Shown one piece after another: positions 35,240-43,768 of a stretch of 64,000 nt of DNA (positions within the stretch are counted from its first letter, which is position 1; each line of letters opens with the position of its first letter). The stretch spans positions 251,001 through 315,000 of the forward strand of contig NZ_CP013630.1 of the NCBI RefSeq assembly GCF_001664485.1, in the 5' to 3' direction. The stretch comes from Rhizobium sp. N324 (GTDB taxonomy: Bacteria > Pseudomonadota > Alphaproteobacteria > Rhizobiales > Rhizobiaceae). The position numbers and the translations under genes were made by a program. The notes under the pieces are model-generated. The model had not been told where the DNA came from. It did no database searches and was given only the letters and a program-made list of their open reading frames with translations.

Positions 35240-36124
35240 TCAACCCATGCGTTCGGAGGCATAGCTTCCGGGGCTGGCCGGGAAGACCACGGTTCTATTG
35301 CCGTTGATGAAGGTGCGGTGGTGGATATGGGCGTGGATGGCGCGGGCCAGCACCTGGCTTTCGACGTCGCGGCCGATCGAGACATAGTCGTCGGGCGACT
35401 GCGCATGGGTGATGCGGGCCGTATCCTGCTCGATGATCGGGCCTTCGTCGAGATCGGCGGTGACGTAATGGGCGGTGGCGCCGATCAGTTTGACGCCGCG
35501 GCCATAGGCCTGCTTGTAGGGGTTGGCGCCCTTGAAGGACGGCAGGAAGGAATGGTGGATGTTGATGATCTTGCCCGACATCTTCTGGCACATCTCGTCC
35601 GACAGGATCTGCATGTAGCGGGCGAGCACGATCAGCTCGGTGCCGGTCTGCTCGGCCACCTCCATGATACGGGCTTCGGCCTGAACCTTGTTGGCCTTGG
35701 TGACCGGAATATGGTGGAAGGGGATGTCGTGATTGACGACGACCTTCTGGTAGTCGAAATGGTTGGAGACGACGCCGACGATGTCGATCGAAAGCGCCCC
35801 GATCTTCCAGCGGTAGAGCAGGTCGTTGAGACAATGGCCGAAGCGCGACACCATCAAGAGCACCTTCATGCGCTTTTCGCTGTCGTGAAACTCGTAATCC
35901 ATTTCGAAAGGTGCGGCGACGGCGGCAAAATCGGCGCCGATCTCCGAGCCGGACAGACCCTCTTCCGAAATGAAGCTGACGCGCATGAAGAATTTGCCGG
36001 TATCGAGATCGTCGAACTGCGAGCTGTCGATGATATTGCACCCCTTCTCGGCCAGATAGCTCGAAATCGCCGCAACGATGCCGCGCGTCGATTTGCAGGA
36101 TACCGTCAATACATAGCTTCTCAT
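35240..36124 (-). CDS. purU: Formyltetrahydrofolate deformylase
   Basis: A 294-residue enzyme releasing formate and tetrahydrofolate from 10-formyl-THF. An N-terminal ACT domain (VSCKSTRGIVAAISSYLAEK) is followed by a formyltransferase-type domain with IINIHHSFLPSFKGANPYKQ and the catalytic Asp region TADLDEGPIIEQD. Length and domain order are standard. GGGAGAGAC precedes ATG 36124. The gap to the fusion gene downstream is 115 bp. It balances one-carbon pools and may supply formate. Confidence 0.95.
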   Translation of the reverse strand: MRSYVLTVSCKSTRGIVAAISSYLAEKGCNIIDSSQFDDLDTGKFFMRVSFISEEGLSGSEIGADFAAVAAPFEMDYEFHDSEKRMKVLLMVSRFGHCLNDLLYRWKIGALSIDIVGVVSNHFDYQKVVVNHDIPFHHIPVTKANKVQAEARIMEVAEQTGTELIVLARYMQILSDEMCQKMSGKIINIHHSFLPSFKGANPYKQAYGRGVKLIGATAHYVTADLDEGPIIEQDTARITHAQSPDDYVSIGRDVESQVLARAIHAHIHHRTFINGNRTVVFPASPGSYASERMG

Positions 36125-36339
36125 GTCTCTCCCTCTTCCCTCTTCAAGGCCGCCGCCGTGCTTAGATCAAAGCCCGGGCCGCGAACAGGCCGGTGCGCTT
36201 TCATTCATGCGACAAATTGCAAGGCAAACCATCATGCTTCTGCAAGTTCTCTCACGTTGAGCCCAGCTTAGGAGAAGTTACGCGAAAAACTGTGCCGCCA
36301 GCGCCGCCGGGATGCGTATTCTCGCCTCAGCTGCCGATT

Positions 36340-37356
36340 TTAGGCCGGCGGACGGTTCGCCACCGCGACTTTCCGCCGCGGCGTGGTGATCTCGTGGATG
36401 ATGGCGCCGCCAATCGACGAGAGCACCAGCGACAGGATCACGAAGAGCACCGGCTGCTGCAGGATGCCGATCGGCAGGCGGTCGGCGGCGACCCTCAGAA
36501 ACGCGAGCGTGAAGGCGTGGGTGATATAGATGCTGTAGGAGCAGTCGCCGAGGTAGTTCAGCCAGCCGATAAAATGCAGCCTGGAAAAGTCGATCGAGAC
36601 CGCCCCGTAGACGATGAAGATCGCCGGGATTCCCCAGGCGTAGAACCGGCTTTCCGGCGGCATCAGCGCCTCGTTGATGAAGAGGAACGCAAAGCCGATG
36701 GAAAGTGCGGCCCATGCCCAGCGGTTCGGCAGAACCACCTTCTGCCGGTAGAGCCAGCCGAGCACGGTGCCGGCAAGGAATTCCAGGATGATCGGCTCGC
36801 CGTAGAACCGGGTGGCCGTCATCTCCGGCAGCAGCCGGCAGGCGATCAGGATGACGGCAAAGACGGCAAACATGGCCGGGATGCGGCGGTTTTCCGAGAG
36901 CGGCAGCAGCAGCGCGAAGACGAGATAGAAGAACATCTCGTAGTTCAGCGTCCAGCCCGGCACGACAACGGGGGTGATCGTGCTCGGATCGGCGGTATTG
37001 GCCCATGGCAGAAAAAACAGCGAGGCGAGCAGATGCGGCAGGTCGAACACGGTCGATTTCAGCAATGACGGGGCCACCAGCGCCACGACAGCCGAAAACA
37101 GCGTTGCCAGCCAATAGAGCGGCACGATGCGTTTGATGCGCCGGCGGGCGAAATCGATGGGGCTCATCGCCCGCCCGCTCGTCGTCAGCCACATGACGAA
37201 ACCGCTGAGCACGAAGAAGATGTCGACGCCGGTTTCACCATAGACGAAAGCAGTCGCGTCGATCGCCGGATTGACCTTGGCAAGCTGCAATATTGCGTGG
37301 AAATAGACGACCATCAGCGCCGCGACGGCGCGCAGATATTGAAGCTGGACAAGCAT
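36340..37356 (-). CDS. Acyltransferase 3 family membrane protein (ExoZ/OatA-like)
   Basis: A 338-residue integral membrane O-acyltransferase with about ten helices. The N-terminal signature LQYLRAVAALMVVYFHAILQ with its conserved Arg and His, and GVDIFFVLSGFVMWL, are typical. Family members add acetyl or other acyl groups to surface glycans. It is the downstream gene of a minus-strand set with a polymerase-like protein and a GH5 glycanase, which suggests decoration of the same polysaccharide. Confidence 0.92.
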   Translation of the reverse strand: MLVQLQYLRAVAALMVVYFHAILQLAKVNPAIDATAFVYGETGVDIFFVLSGFVMWLTTSGRAMSPIDFARRRIKRIVPLYWLATLFSAVVALVAPSLLKSTVFDLPHLLASLFFLPWANTADPSTITPVVVPGWTLNYEMFFYLVFALLLPLSENRRIPAMFAVFAVILIACRLLPEMTATRFYGEPIILEFLAGTVLGWLYRQKVVLPNRWAWAALSIGFAFLFINEALMPPESRFYAWGIPAIFIVYGAVSIDFSRLHFIGWLNYLGDCSYSIYITHAFTLAFLRVAADRLPIGILQQPVLFVILSLVLSSIGGAIIHEITTPRRKVAVANRPPA

Positions 37357-37403
37357 CTGGCGTCTTGCTCCCTCGGGCGTCGGTCAGAACCGTGCCGCTG
37401 CGG

Positions 37404-38669
37404 TCAACTCTCTACATAAGCCGCACCATCCTGCCGGATGCGCGGGCTGTCGTGGAAGCGCATATATCCGACGATGAACCACAGGAGCCCGGCGATCTTC
37501 ATCGAGAAAACGGCGGTTCCCCCGATCATCATATTCAGAAAAATGAAAAGAGAAAGTGAATGGGCGCAGCGCCGCTGTGCCGCCGTGCGCCCGGCGGGAA
37601 ACAGGCAGACGAAAAGCCATAGGGCGATGACGCCGAAGATCGTCGCCGCGTAGATCAGGTAGACATAGCCGCTGTCGGCGAATTCGGCGACCCGGTCGAC
37701 CGAAAGTCCGAGGATGGCAAGCGGATCGAGCTCCATGATCTTCTTCATCGTCAGATTGATGCGGCCGGTGAAATTGTCGCCGGTCGCATTGGGTTTCAGG
37801 GTGTAGACGAGGAAACCGGCGGCGACGATCAGCGGCATCAGCGCCAGATTGAAATTCCTCGGGATCTTCGGAAAGACGAAATAACCGACAATGCAGGCAA
37901 AACAGAAGATCAGCATGGTGCGCGTGTCGTTCGTCACCAGGATCAGCACCGCCGTGCCGATCATCAGCAGCCGGTCCCAGCGGCCGAGTTTTTCCCACAT
38001 GGAAATCAGGTAGACCGCGATCACCCCGCAGAAATTGGCCAGCGACACCTGTTCGAGGAAGATCGAGGAGGAACGATGGTCGATGATGCCGAAGGAGAAA
38101 CGCTCGGGAAAACCGAGCGCGTTCTGGAACAGGCCGGTTGTGTTGTAGCTCAGCGGCAGCAGCCCGCGCGTATTGGCGAAATAATCGGAGGGATGCACGA
38201 TACTGACATAGAACGGCACGCTGATGATCTCGAAGATCAGGAAGATCATCACTGTCAGGCTTGCCCAGCGAAAGGCGAGCTTCATGGTCTTCTCGTTGCT
38301 CCAACTGCCGAGCCCGGCAAAGCAGAAGATGATCAGAATGTTGCGGAAATGATCGATGAACAGCATGCGGTTGAGCACGCTGACATAGATGGTCACGACA
38401 AGCGTGAACAGCAGGAACAGGAAGGCCGGCAAATCCGTCTCGTAGATCCCCTTGTGCAGGATGTAGATGATGGCGCTCGCCATGATCAGGCCTTCGCTGG
38501 CGGCGACATGCGTCATCGAGAGCGGCATGATGTTGTGGTTGATGAAGGCGAGAATGCCGTTGTAGAGCACCGACAGCAGGCCGAGCCAGAGCAGGGGATA
38601 ATCGGTCCGCGCCGCTTGGCCGCCGGCTAGCGAGAAAGCTGCCTTCTGGTCGAGGACCGCCACCGTCAC
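37404..38669 (-). CDS. O-antigen ligase/polymerase-like polysaccharide membrane protein
   Basis: A 421-residue inner-membrane protein with about ten to twelve hydrophobic segments and a large loop near SVDRVAEFADSGYVYLIYAA, the plan of Wzy/WaaL-like polymerases and ligases. Specific residues cannot be assigned with confidence. It starts on GTG 38669 overlapping the stop of the GH5 gene (GTGA), so their synthesis is coupled. It probably polymerises repeat units of an exopolysaccharide whose chain length is set by the Wzz-like protein encoded divergently at 39.8 kb. Confidence 0.8.
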   Translation of the reverse strand: MTVAVLDQKAAFSLAGGQAARTDYPLLWLGLLSVLYNGILAFINHNIMPLSMTHVAASEGLIMASAIIYILHKGIYETDLPAFLFLLFTLVVTIYVSVLNRMLFIDHFRNILIIFCFAGLGSWSNEKTMKLAFRWASLTVMIFLIFEIISVPFYVSIVHPSDYFANTRGLLPLSYNTTGLFQNALGFPERFSFGIIDHRSSSIFLEQVSLANFCGVIAVYLISMWEKLGRWDRLLMIGTAVLILVTNDTRTMLIFCFACIVGYFVFPKIPRNFNLALMPLIVAAGFLVYTLKPNATGDNFTGRINLTMKKIMELDPLAILGLSVDRVAEFADSGYVYLIYAATIFGVIALWLFVCLFPAGRTAAQRRCAHSLSLFIFLNMMIGGTAVFSMKIAGLLWFIVGYMRFHDSPRIRQDGAAYVES

Positions 38670-39715
38670 TTCCCCGCTGGCTTGACGCTGGCGCAGGCGC
38701 CGGCTTTGGCTTTTGCCGAACTGGCGAGAAGCCGCATCTGCGGCCGCTCAGTGCCCTTTTGCGGCTGGACGTTGAACGGCTCGTCGGTCGGCCACCATTC
38801 GCCCGCGGCCCAATAGGACCAGCCAAGCCAGGCGTCGCCATTATCGGACATGGTGGCATAGATCTCGGTCAGCCCGCTCATGCAGTCCTTGTCGGCGGCG
38901 GCGCCGAATTCGCCGAGAAAGCCGCGCTTGTGGTTCTTCTTCAGCCAGGCGGTAACGCCGGCGATCGCTTCGACCGCGGCTGTGGCGCCCTCGCAGGTCG
39001 GATGGGTTCCGGAGGAATCGATGTCGAGATATTGGTGGACCTCATAGGCGTAGAAGTCGAGCGGATCGCGCACGCCGAGCATCACCGTGCCGTTGGCGCC
39101 GCCGATCACGTCCTGCTCCCAGCTGTGAGCGCCGCTCCAGGCGGTGCCCGGCACCAGGATGAGGTTGCGGGCGCCGACGGCACGGATGCTGCGGATGGCC
39201 GCATTGGCGGCATCGAGCCAGTCCGTCGCCTTGATATCATGCGGCTCGTTCATCAGGCCGAAGAGCACGCCATCCCGATTGGCGAATTCGACCGCGAGCC
39301 TTGCCCAGAAGTCGGCGAAGGCCGCGTCGGTCGCCGGCGCCGTGCCGACCTGCGTCTTGTCGTAATAGCCGAAATTATGCGGGTCGAGCAGCACGGCCAT
39401 GCCGTGCTTGCGAATCAGGCCGACCGTATCTTTGATCCGCTTGAGTTCGTCCTCGTCGAGCCGTCCACCGAGCGCCGGCTGCAGCCGCTCCCAGCGAAAG
39501 GGCAGCCGGATGATCGACATGCCCTTTTCGGCGAAATAGCCGATCGTGTCTTCGCTGGGATAGGTATAATTCGTGCCGTAGACGCCGTCGCGGTCACCAT
39601 ATTCGCCGCCGGAAAGATTGACGCCGCGATAACAGGGCGCGTCGGCCGCAAAGGCCGGCGGGGGGACGAGAGCGGCCGCAAGCAGCAGCGCCGTCAGATG
39701 TCGTCTCGTCCTCAT
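38666..39715 (-). CDS. Secreted GH5 glycanase (endoglucanase-like)
   Basis: A 349-residue exported protein with a signal peptide (HLTALLLAAALVPPPAFAA) and a glycoside hydrolase family 5 barrel. Visible landmarks are RGVNLSGGEYGDRDG, SIIRLPFRWERLQ, the acid/base GLMNEPHDI (Asn-Glu pair), YEVHQYLDIDSSGTH, and the nucleophile Glu in KRGFLGEFGAA. ATG 39715 has GAGGG 6-7 nt upstream. It could trim or release the polysaccharide made by the cluster, or cut plant or bacterial cellulose; the substrate is not readable from sequence. Confidence 0.9.
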   Translation of the reverse strand: MRTRRHLTALLLAAALVPPPAFAADAPCYRGVNLSGGEYGDRDGVYGTNYTYPSEDTIGYFAEKGMSIIRLPFRWERLQPALGGRLDEDELKRIKDTVGLIRKHGMAVLLDPHNFGYYDKTQVGTAPATDAAFADFWARLAVEFANRDGVLFGLMNEPHDIKATDWLDAANAAIRSIRAVGARNLILVPGTAWSGAHSWEQDVIGGANGTVMLGVRDPLDFYAYEVHQYLDIDSSGTHPTCEGATAAVEAIAGVTAWLKKNHKRGFLGEFGAAADKDCMSGLTEIYATMSDNGDAWLGWSYWAAGEWWPTDEPFNVQPQKGTERPQMRLLASSAKAKAGACASVKPAGK

Positions 39716-39768
39716 GCTTACCCTCGTAATCCAGGCAAATCGCAACATCGGCGTCGCTCGAATTATTT

Positions 39769-39781
39769 TAACGGTCCGTTA
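39769..39781. promoter_or_regulatory. Small inverted repeat in the divergent polysaccharide promoter region
   Basis: TAACGG and CCGTTA flank a single T in the 123-bp gap between the divergent GH5 and Wzz-like genes, in an AT-rich setting. Candidate operator or promoter element only. Confidence 0.3.
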
Positions 39782-39838
39782 GCTAAGAATTTCTAAAGTC
39801 TCCGCACCTCGGCTTCAGTCTTTGACGCTGGGCGGGAC

Positions 39839-41500
39839 ATGAGTGCGCGTATGAACCAGTATGACAGGAACAGGGTAAGCCGGCTCCCTGGCTGGCGCAG
39901 TTATGACTCGCCTCAGACTGCGCCGGAAGGCGTGTGTACGCGCAGTCCTGTGGTCCGTCCGGACGATTTCGTCCCTCCGGCGCCAGAACCCGCCGCTCCG
40001 GCCCCCGCCCCTCCCGTCTTTGTGCCGCCGCTGGCAAATGTTGCGCAGCCCCGCCAATCCGAGCGCCCGGCGCCTCCGCCCCCGGCTGTGCCCCCGACTG
40101 CGCCCATGAAACAGCCTGTCGTCGATGCGCCGTCGGCCGCAGCCTTCGCATCGTCCGCACCACTTCTCGACCTCCGCTCCAGCGTCGCCGCGATCTGGAG
40201 CCGGCGGCTGATCGTGCTGGGTCTGGCCCTTCTCGGCGCCGTTGCCGGCGGGGTGGTGGCGCCCACGATCGGGCAGAAATTCACCGCCATCAGCAGCCTC
40301 TATTTCGATCCGCGCCAGATCGGCCTTGCCGATGCGGGCGGGCAATCGTCGGGGCCTTCGCCGGAAATGATCTCGACGCTGATCGACAGCCAGGTGCAGA
40401 TCCTGACCTCGGGCAACGTGCTGCGCCGTGTCGTCGAAACCATGAAGCTCGATCAGGATCCGGAATTCACCGGCGGCCGCACCGATGGCGCTGCGGTCAT
40501 CGGCACCCTGCAGAAGGCGCTTGTCATCACCCGCCAGGCCAGCACCTATGTCGTTTCGCTTGCCGCGACGACCAATGATCCCGAGAAATCCGCAAGGCTT
40601 GCCAACCAGGTCGTCACCTCCTTCACCGAGGAAGAGAACAGCGCCTCGAACGGCATCTATGAAAACACCTCGTCGACGCTCGACGGACGCCTCGACGATC
40701 TTCGCCAGAAGGTGCTGGAGGCCGAGCAGGCCGTCGAAACCTTCCGCGCCGACAACGACATGGCCGCCACCGAGGGCAATCTGATTTCCGATCAGCGGCT
40801 CGTCTCGCTGAACACGATGCTGGTTACAGCGCAGGAAAAGACCATCCAGGCCAAGGCCCGCGCCGATGCCGTCGCCAATCTTCGCGTCGAGGACATCGTC
40901 GCCGGCAACCAGGCGGAGGGCGGCGTCACTTCGCCGCTGGTCAGCCTGCGGCAGCAGTATGCCACCCAGGCCGCTGCCGTCGGCAGCCTCGAAAGCCAGA
41001 TGGGCACGCGTCATCCCCGCCTGCAGGCGGCCCGCTCCTCGCTGCAGAGCATATCAGGCGAAATCAAGGGCGAGTTGCAGCGGCTCGCGACGTCGGCAAG
41101 AGGCGAATACGAGCAGGCCAAGGCCGCCGAGGACAGCATCGCCAAGGAGCTCGCCGTCCAGAAGGCGCTGCAGGCGAGCACTTCGGACAAGCAGGTGGAA
41201 TTGAACGAATTGCAGCGCAAAGCGACGGCGGCGCGCGATATTTATGAGACGGTGCTGAAGCGCTCCAGCCAGACGAGCGAGGAGCAGAACCTCAACCAGA
41301 GTAACATTCGCGTCATCTCGCCGGCCGAGCCGCCTGTGAAGGCCGATGGCCCGGGAAAGAAGATCCTGCTCATCGCCGGCGTCATCGGCGGTCTTCTCGC
41401 CGGTTTCGTCGTCGGCGCCGGTTTTGCGATCCTCGCCGGCCTCTTTAGCCATCCCGTCGTCAGAAGCTATTTCAGGAAATCGCCGGCTGCGGTTGCTTGA
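39839..41500 (+). CDS. Wzz/GumC-like polysaccharide chain-length protein
   Basis: A 553-residue inner-membrane protein. A Pro/Ala-rich cytoplasmic N-terminus (residues about 40-100) is followed by a first helix (RRLIVLGLALLGAVAGGVVA), the Wzz domain (AISSLYFDPRQIGLADAG), a long coiled-coil periplasmic part (LDDLRQKVLEAEQAVETFRA) and a GNVR-like segment with QTSEEQNLNQSNIRVISPAEP before the last helix. No tyrosine-kinase Walker motifs follow, so it is the kinase-less form. Transcribed away from the GH5-polymerase-acyltransferase set, it likely controls polymer length and export. Confidence 0.9.
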   Translation: MSARMNQYDRNRVSRLPGWRSYDSPQTAPEGVCTRSPVVRPDDFVPPAPEPAAPAPAPPVFVPPLANVAQPRQSERPAPPPPAVPPTAPMKQPVVDAPSAAAFASSAPLLDLRSSVAAIWSRRLIVLGLALLGAVAGGVVAPTIGQKFTAISSLYFDPRQIGLADAGGQSSGPSPEMISTLIDSQVQILTSGNVLRRVVETMKLDQDPEFTGGRTDGAAVIGTLQKALVITRQASTYVVSLAATTNDPEKSARLANQVVTSFTEEENSASNGIYENTSSTLDGRLDDLRQKVLEAEQAVETFRADNDMAATEGNLISDQRLVSLNTMLVTAQEKTIQAKARADAVANLRVEDIVAGNQAEGGVTSPLVSLRQQYATQAAAVGSLESQMGTRHPRLQAARSSLQSISGEIKGELQRLATSARGEYEQAKAAEDSIAKELAVQKALQASTSDKQVELNELQRKATAARDIYETVLKRSSQTSEEQNLNQSNIRVISPAEPPVKADGPGKKILLIAGVIGGLLAGFVVGAGFAILAGLFSHPVVRSYFRKSPAAVA

Positions 41501-41559
41501 TCACGATCCCCGGTTCTCCTACATCCTGTGAACGGCCTATTGCCGGCAGGAGAATTCCC

Positions 41560-41892
41560 ATGCGGCTTGTGATGATGCTTCTGATGTCGCTCGTTGCCGT
41601 GTCCAGCCTGGCAGCCGCGTCGGCCTTTGCCGTCGACTGGACGAAATCACTCGATTCCGGCGTGCAGCCCCTCTACCCCTACAAGGGCCTCCCCGGCGTC
41701 AAGGCGCAGCCGGACAAGAAGGAGGAGGAATCCTACAATTGCCGCACTGAAACCGTCCAGATCCGCCGCCGCTACGACGAGATCTTCCGCTCGGGCGGCA
41801 TGCCGACGCTGATGTATGTCTGCGAACGCGACGGCTTCATCTCGATGGACGACAAGGTCCCGCTGCGCGGCCACTATCAGCCGGTGCGGTAG
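41560..41892 (+). CDS. Small exported protein of unknown function
   Basis: A 110-residue protein with a clear signal peptide (MRLVMMLLMSLVAVSSLAAASAFA, first part hydrophobic and cut near AFA-VDW). The short charged mature part contains two cysteines (YNCRTETVQ and YVCERDGF) that could form a disulfide. GGAG lies 6-7 nt upstream of ATG 41560. I do not recognise the family. It follows the Wzz-like gene by 59 bp on the same strand, but a role in polysaccharide synthesis is not shown. Confidence 0.75.
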   Translation: MRLVMMLLMSLVAVSSLAAASAFAVDWTKSLDSGVQPLYPYKGLPGVKAQPDKKEEESYNCRTETVQIRRRYDEIFRSGGMPTLMYVCERDGFISMDDKVPLRGHYQPVR

Positions 41893-41897
41893 GCGCT

Positions 41898-42117
41898 TCA
41901 GCCGGTCGGCAAAGCCGCCGGATGTACCTGTCGGAAATATTCTCTCGGAAGCTCCATCCTCAGATAGTCGAAGCCGGCATTGACGTCCGGTCGATCGACG
42001 ATCGAATATTTGACTGCGCCCTCTTCCTCGGTGCGCCGCAGCGGCAGGCTTTCGGCTACTGCAAAGCCCAGCCGCCTGTAGAGGCCGATCGCCTCCCCGG
42101 CATGCTTCTTGCATTGT
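41898..42117 (-). pseudogene. C-terminal remnant of a GNAT acetyltransferase
   Basis: On the minus strand a frame ending at the stop 41898-41900 reads HAGEAIGLYRRLGFAVAES, then LPLRRTEEEGAVKYSIVDRP and a C-terminal DYLRMELPREYF. The first part is the usual end of the GNAT acetyl-CoA fold (IxLYRRLGF). Upstream the frame meets TAA near 42115 and there is no start codon or N-terminal acetyl-CoA binding motif. It is therefore a fragment of about 70 codons. It abuts the DUF982 gene start region. Confidence 0.75.
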
Positions 42118-42150
42118 TACTAATATTCTAACTCTTGGGGAGAAAATGCC

Positions 42151-42447
42151 ATGCAATGGAACACATCGGCGGATTTTGCGCCTCTTGTTCTCTTTGTCGG
42201 AGCCGGGCACCAGCGGAGGATCGTCAGGACGCTCCGGGACGCAGCCGAAGTTCTGATGGTGGACTGGCCGTTTGAAGATGGAGAGGAATATGTCGCGGCG
42301 GTGAAGGCTTGCGCCGATGCCGTCATGGGGCAGGCGGGGATGAACGAACTCAGGGAATTGCTTCTGAGGGCCGCCAGAGAAGCCGGGATGGGGGTTCTGA
42401 CCGTTATTCCCGACAGCGGCAAGACGATGGCCGAAATGGCCGCGTGA
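42151..42447 (+). CDS. DUF982-like small protein
   Basis: A 98-residue protein whose central part (RRIVRTLRDAAEVLMVDWPF, then YVAAVKACADAVMGQAG) matches the DUF982 pattern, a paralogous family expanded in rhizobia. Function is unknown. No signal or membrane segment. GGGGAG precedes ATG 42151 by about 9 nt. The bases before it border the truncated GNAT fragment, so this spot has been rearranged. Confidence 0.8.
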   Translation: MQWNTSADFAPLVLFVGAGHQRRIVRTLRDAAEVLMVDWPFEDGEEYVAAVKACADAVMGQAGMNELRELLLRAAREAGMGVLTVIPDSGKTMAEMAA

Positions 42448-42600
42448 AGCCCACTGACGACGCCATCATTGATCCGGCCAAAGCGTGCCGACGCAGGAGA
42501 TGCAAATGCAGCGAACTGCCCGGTAGGGACGCCACGCCGGTGTAAATAGATCCGCACGGGCTGAGCTTGATAGCCGGGCGGCGTGGTAGATATCGGGCAA

Positions 42601-42624
42601 TAAAAAAACCCGGGAAAACCGGGC
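42601..42624 (-). terminator. Terminator of tRNA-Leu
   Basis: On the minus strand, downstream of the tRNA, CCCGG (42619-42623) pairs with CCGGG (42609-42613) around TTTTC, followed by seven T. Good simple terminator for the monocistronic tRNA gene. The 150 bp between the DUF982 stop and this site show nothing else. Confidence 0.8.
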
Positions 42625-42669
42625 TTCTTTGCGTTGTTTCCTGACCGCTTGGGCGGCCTGAAACTGGAA

Positions 42670-42756
42670 TGGTGCCCAGAAGAGGACTCGAACCTCCACA
42701 CCCTTTCGGGTACCAGCACCTGAAGCTGGCGCGTCTACCAATTCCGCCATCTGGGC
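42670..42756 (-). tRNA. tRNA-Leu (anticodon CAG)
   Basis: An 87-nt leucine tRNA on the minus strand, including encoded CCA at 42670-42672. The acceptor strands GCCCAGA and TCTGGGC pair. The anticodon stem CCAGC/GCTGG encloses TTCAGGT with CAG. A long variable arm (ACCCGAAAGGGT) and the T arm GAGGTTCGAGTCCTC are present, as required for class II tRNA-Leu. Confidence 0.96.
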
Positions 42757-42766
42757 GACGGAGAGC

Positions 42767-42795
42767 GATGTAAGGGGGCGGCTCCTGACTGTCAA
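42767..42795 (-). promoter_or_regulatory. Sigma-70-like promoter of tRNA-Leu
   Basis: On the minus strand a perfect TTGACA (42790-42795) is followed after 17 bp by TACATC (42767-42772). Initiation would fall only a few bases before the tRNA 5' end at 42756. The -35 is excellent, the -10 weak. Confidence 0.6.
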
Positions 42796-42924
42796 CCGGG
42801 TTTTTGAAGTTTTTCTGACAGTTGGCGAAAAACAGTTGATCACATGCGAGGGAGTTGCCGGAGGGCAGGCATAGCGCTTCACTCGGTACGCCCTATATAG
42901 AGGAAATATCGAAGGGAATGCCCC

Positions 42925-43338
42925 ATGCCCGTTGCCCGCACGCTTCTGTTCGCCGGTCTCCTTGCTGTTTTCGCGCCAGCCGTGGCGGGCGCTGATTCGC
43001 TGAAGCTGGGCAAGCCGGGGGTCGGGCCGCTCAACACCGGATCGACGCTCTGCGATTTTCGCGGCTGCTTCGGTTTCGGGCCGCAGCAATGGCATCGCCC
43101 CGCCTATGTCCAACCGAATTACCGCCCGCGCGGCGCGGGGCCGACCTATTACCTGCCGGGTGCCGCCGGGCGGCCGCAGCTAACCTATGATCCGCCGCCG
43201 GTGCGCCGGGTGCAGCCGAACGCTCCGAACAAGCATATCGCCTGGTGCACCAATGAATACCGCTCCTACAATCCGAGGACGGATCACTTCCTCACCTATG
43301 AGGGCGTCTACAGGGTCTGCCGCTCGCCCTATCGCTGA
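42925..43338 (+). CDS. BA14K-family exported protein
   Basis: A 137-residue protein with a signal peptide (MPVARTLLFAGLLAVFAPAV...GA), a Pro/Tyr-rich middle part (QPNYRPRGAGPTYYLPGAAG), and the C-terminal motif WCTNEYRSYNPRTDHFLTYE with paired Cys and Tyr/Arg spacing. This motif marks the BA14K family (Brucella 14-kDa immunoreactive protein), members of which have been described as lectin-like. Cell-envelope or secreted location is expected. It converges on the SelW-like gene. Confidence 0.82.
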   Translation: MPVARTLLFAGLLAVFAPAVAGADSLKLGKPGVGPLNTGSTLCDFRGCFGFGPQQWHRPAYVQPNYRPRGAGPTYYLPGAAGRPQLTYDPPPVRRVQPNAPNKHIAWCTNEYRSYNPRTDHFLTYEGVYRVCRSPYR

Positions 43339-43349
43339 GAGCGTTGCGG

Positions 43350-43643
43350 TCAGCTTTCCAGCGAAGCGCGGTCGACATGGCCGAGATCGCGGCCGGGCTC
43401 GACGATATCGCGGACCCGCTGCTTCAACTCCTTCGGCCCGGGAAAGCCGCCGTCGCGCTTGCGTTCCCAGATCAGGTCGCCATTGACGCGGATCTCGAAA
43501 TTGCCGCCGGTGGCGGGGATCAGCGCCACCTCGCCAAGGCTGTCGGAAAAAGTGTGCAGCAGTTCCTGCGCCATCCAGGCGGCGCGCAGCAGCCAGTTGC
43601 ACTGGGTGCAGTAGAGGATCGAGACGCGGGCTTTTTCGGTCAT
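43350..43643 (-). CDS. SelT/SelW/SelH-family (Rdx) thioredoxin-like protein
   Basis: A 97-residue protein with the CxxC redox motif in ILYCTQCNWLLRAAWM close to the N-terminus and the family-typical TGGNFEIRVNGDLIWERK segment with GGFPGPKELK toward the end. In the selenoprotein W family the second or first Cys is often selenocysteine; here both are normal TGC-type cysteines with no in-frame UGA. Proposed redox function, substrate unknown. Confidence 0.9.
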   Translation of the reverse strand: MTEKARVSILYCTQCNWLLRAAWMAQELLHTFSDSLGEVALIPATGGNFEIRVNGDLIWERKRDGGFPGPKELKQRVRDIVEPGRDLGHVDRASLES

Positions 43644-43768
43644 GGCGATTTCCTTTCGTTCGCGTGGATTTAAGCCCTTGCGGCGTGCTCACGCAATGGC
43701 GCGCAAGCATCTTGCGCGTCGTTCGCCGGCATGGTCTCTTCCATAGTCGGTCATACCGGGGAGATCCC

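Noticed and set aside
43350..43643. Selenoprotein W with a UGA-encoded selenocysteine
   Set aside because: The CxxC motif is encoded by normal cysteine codons and no in-frame UGA occurs before the stop.
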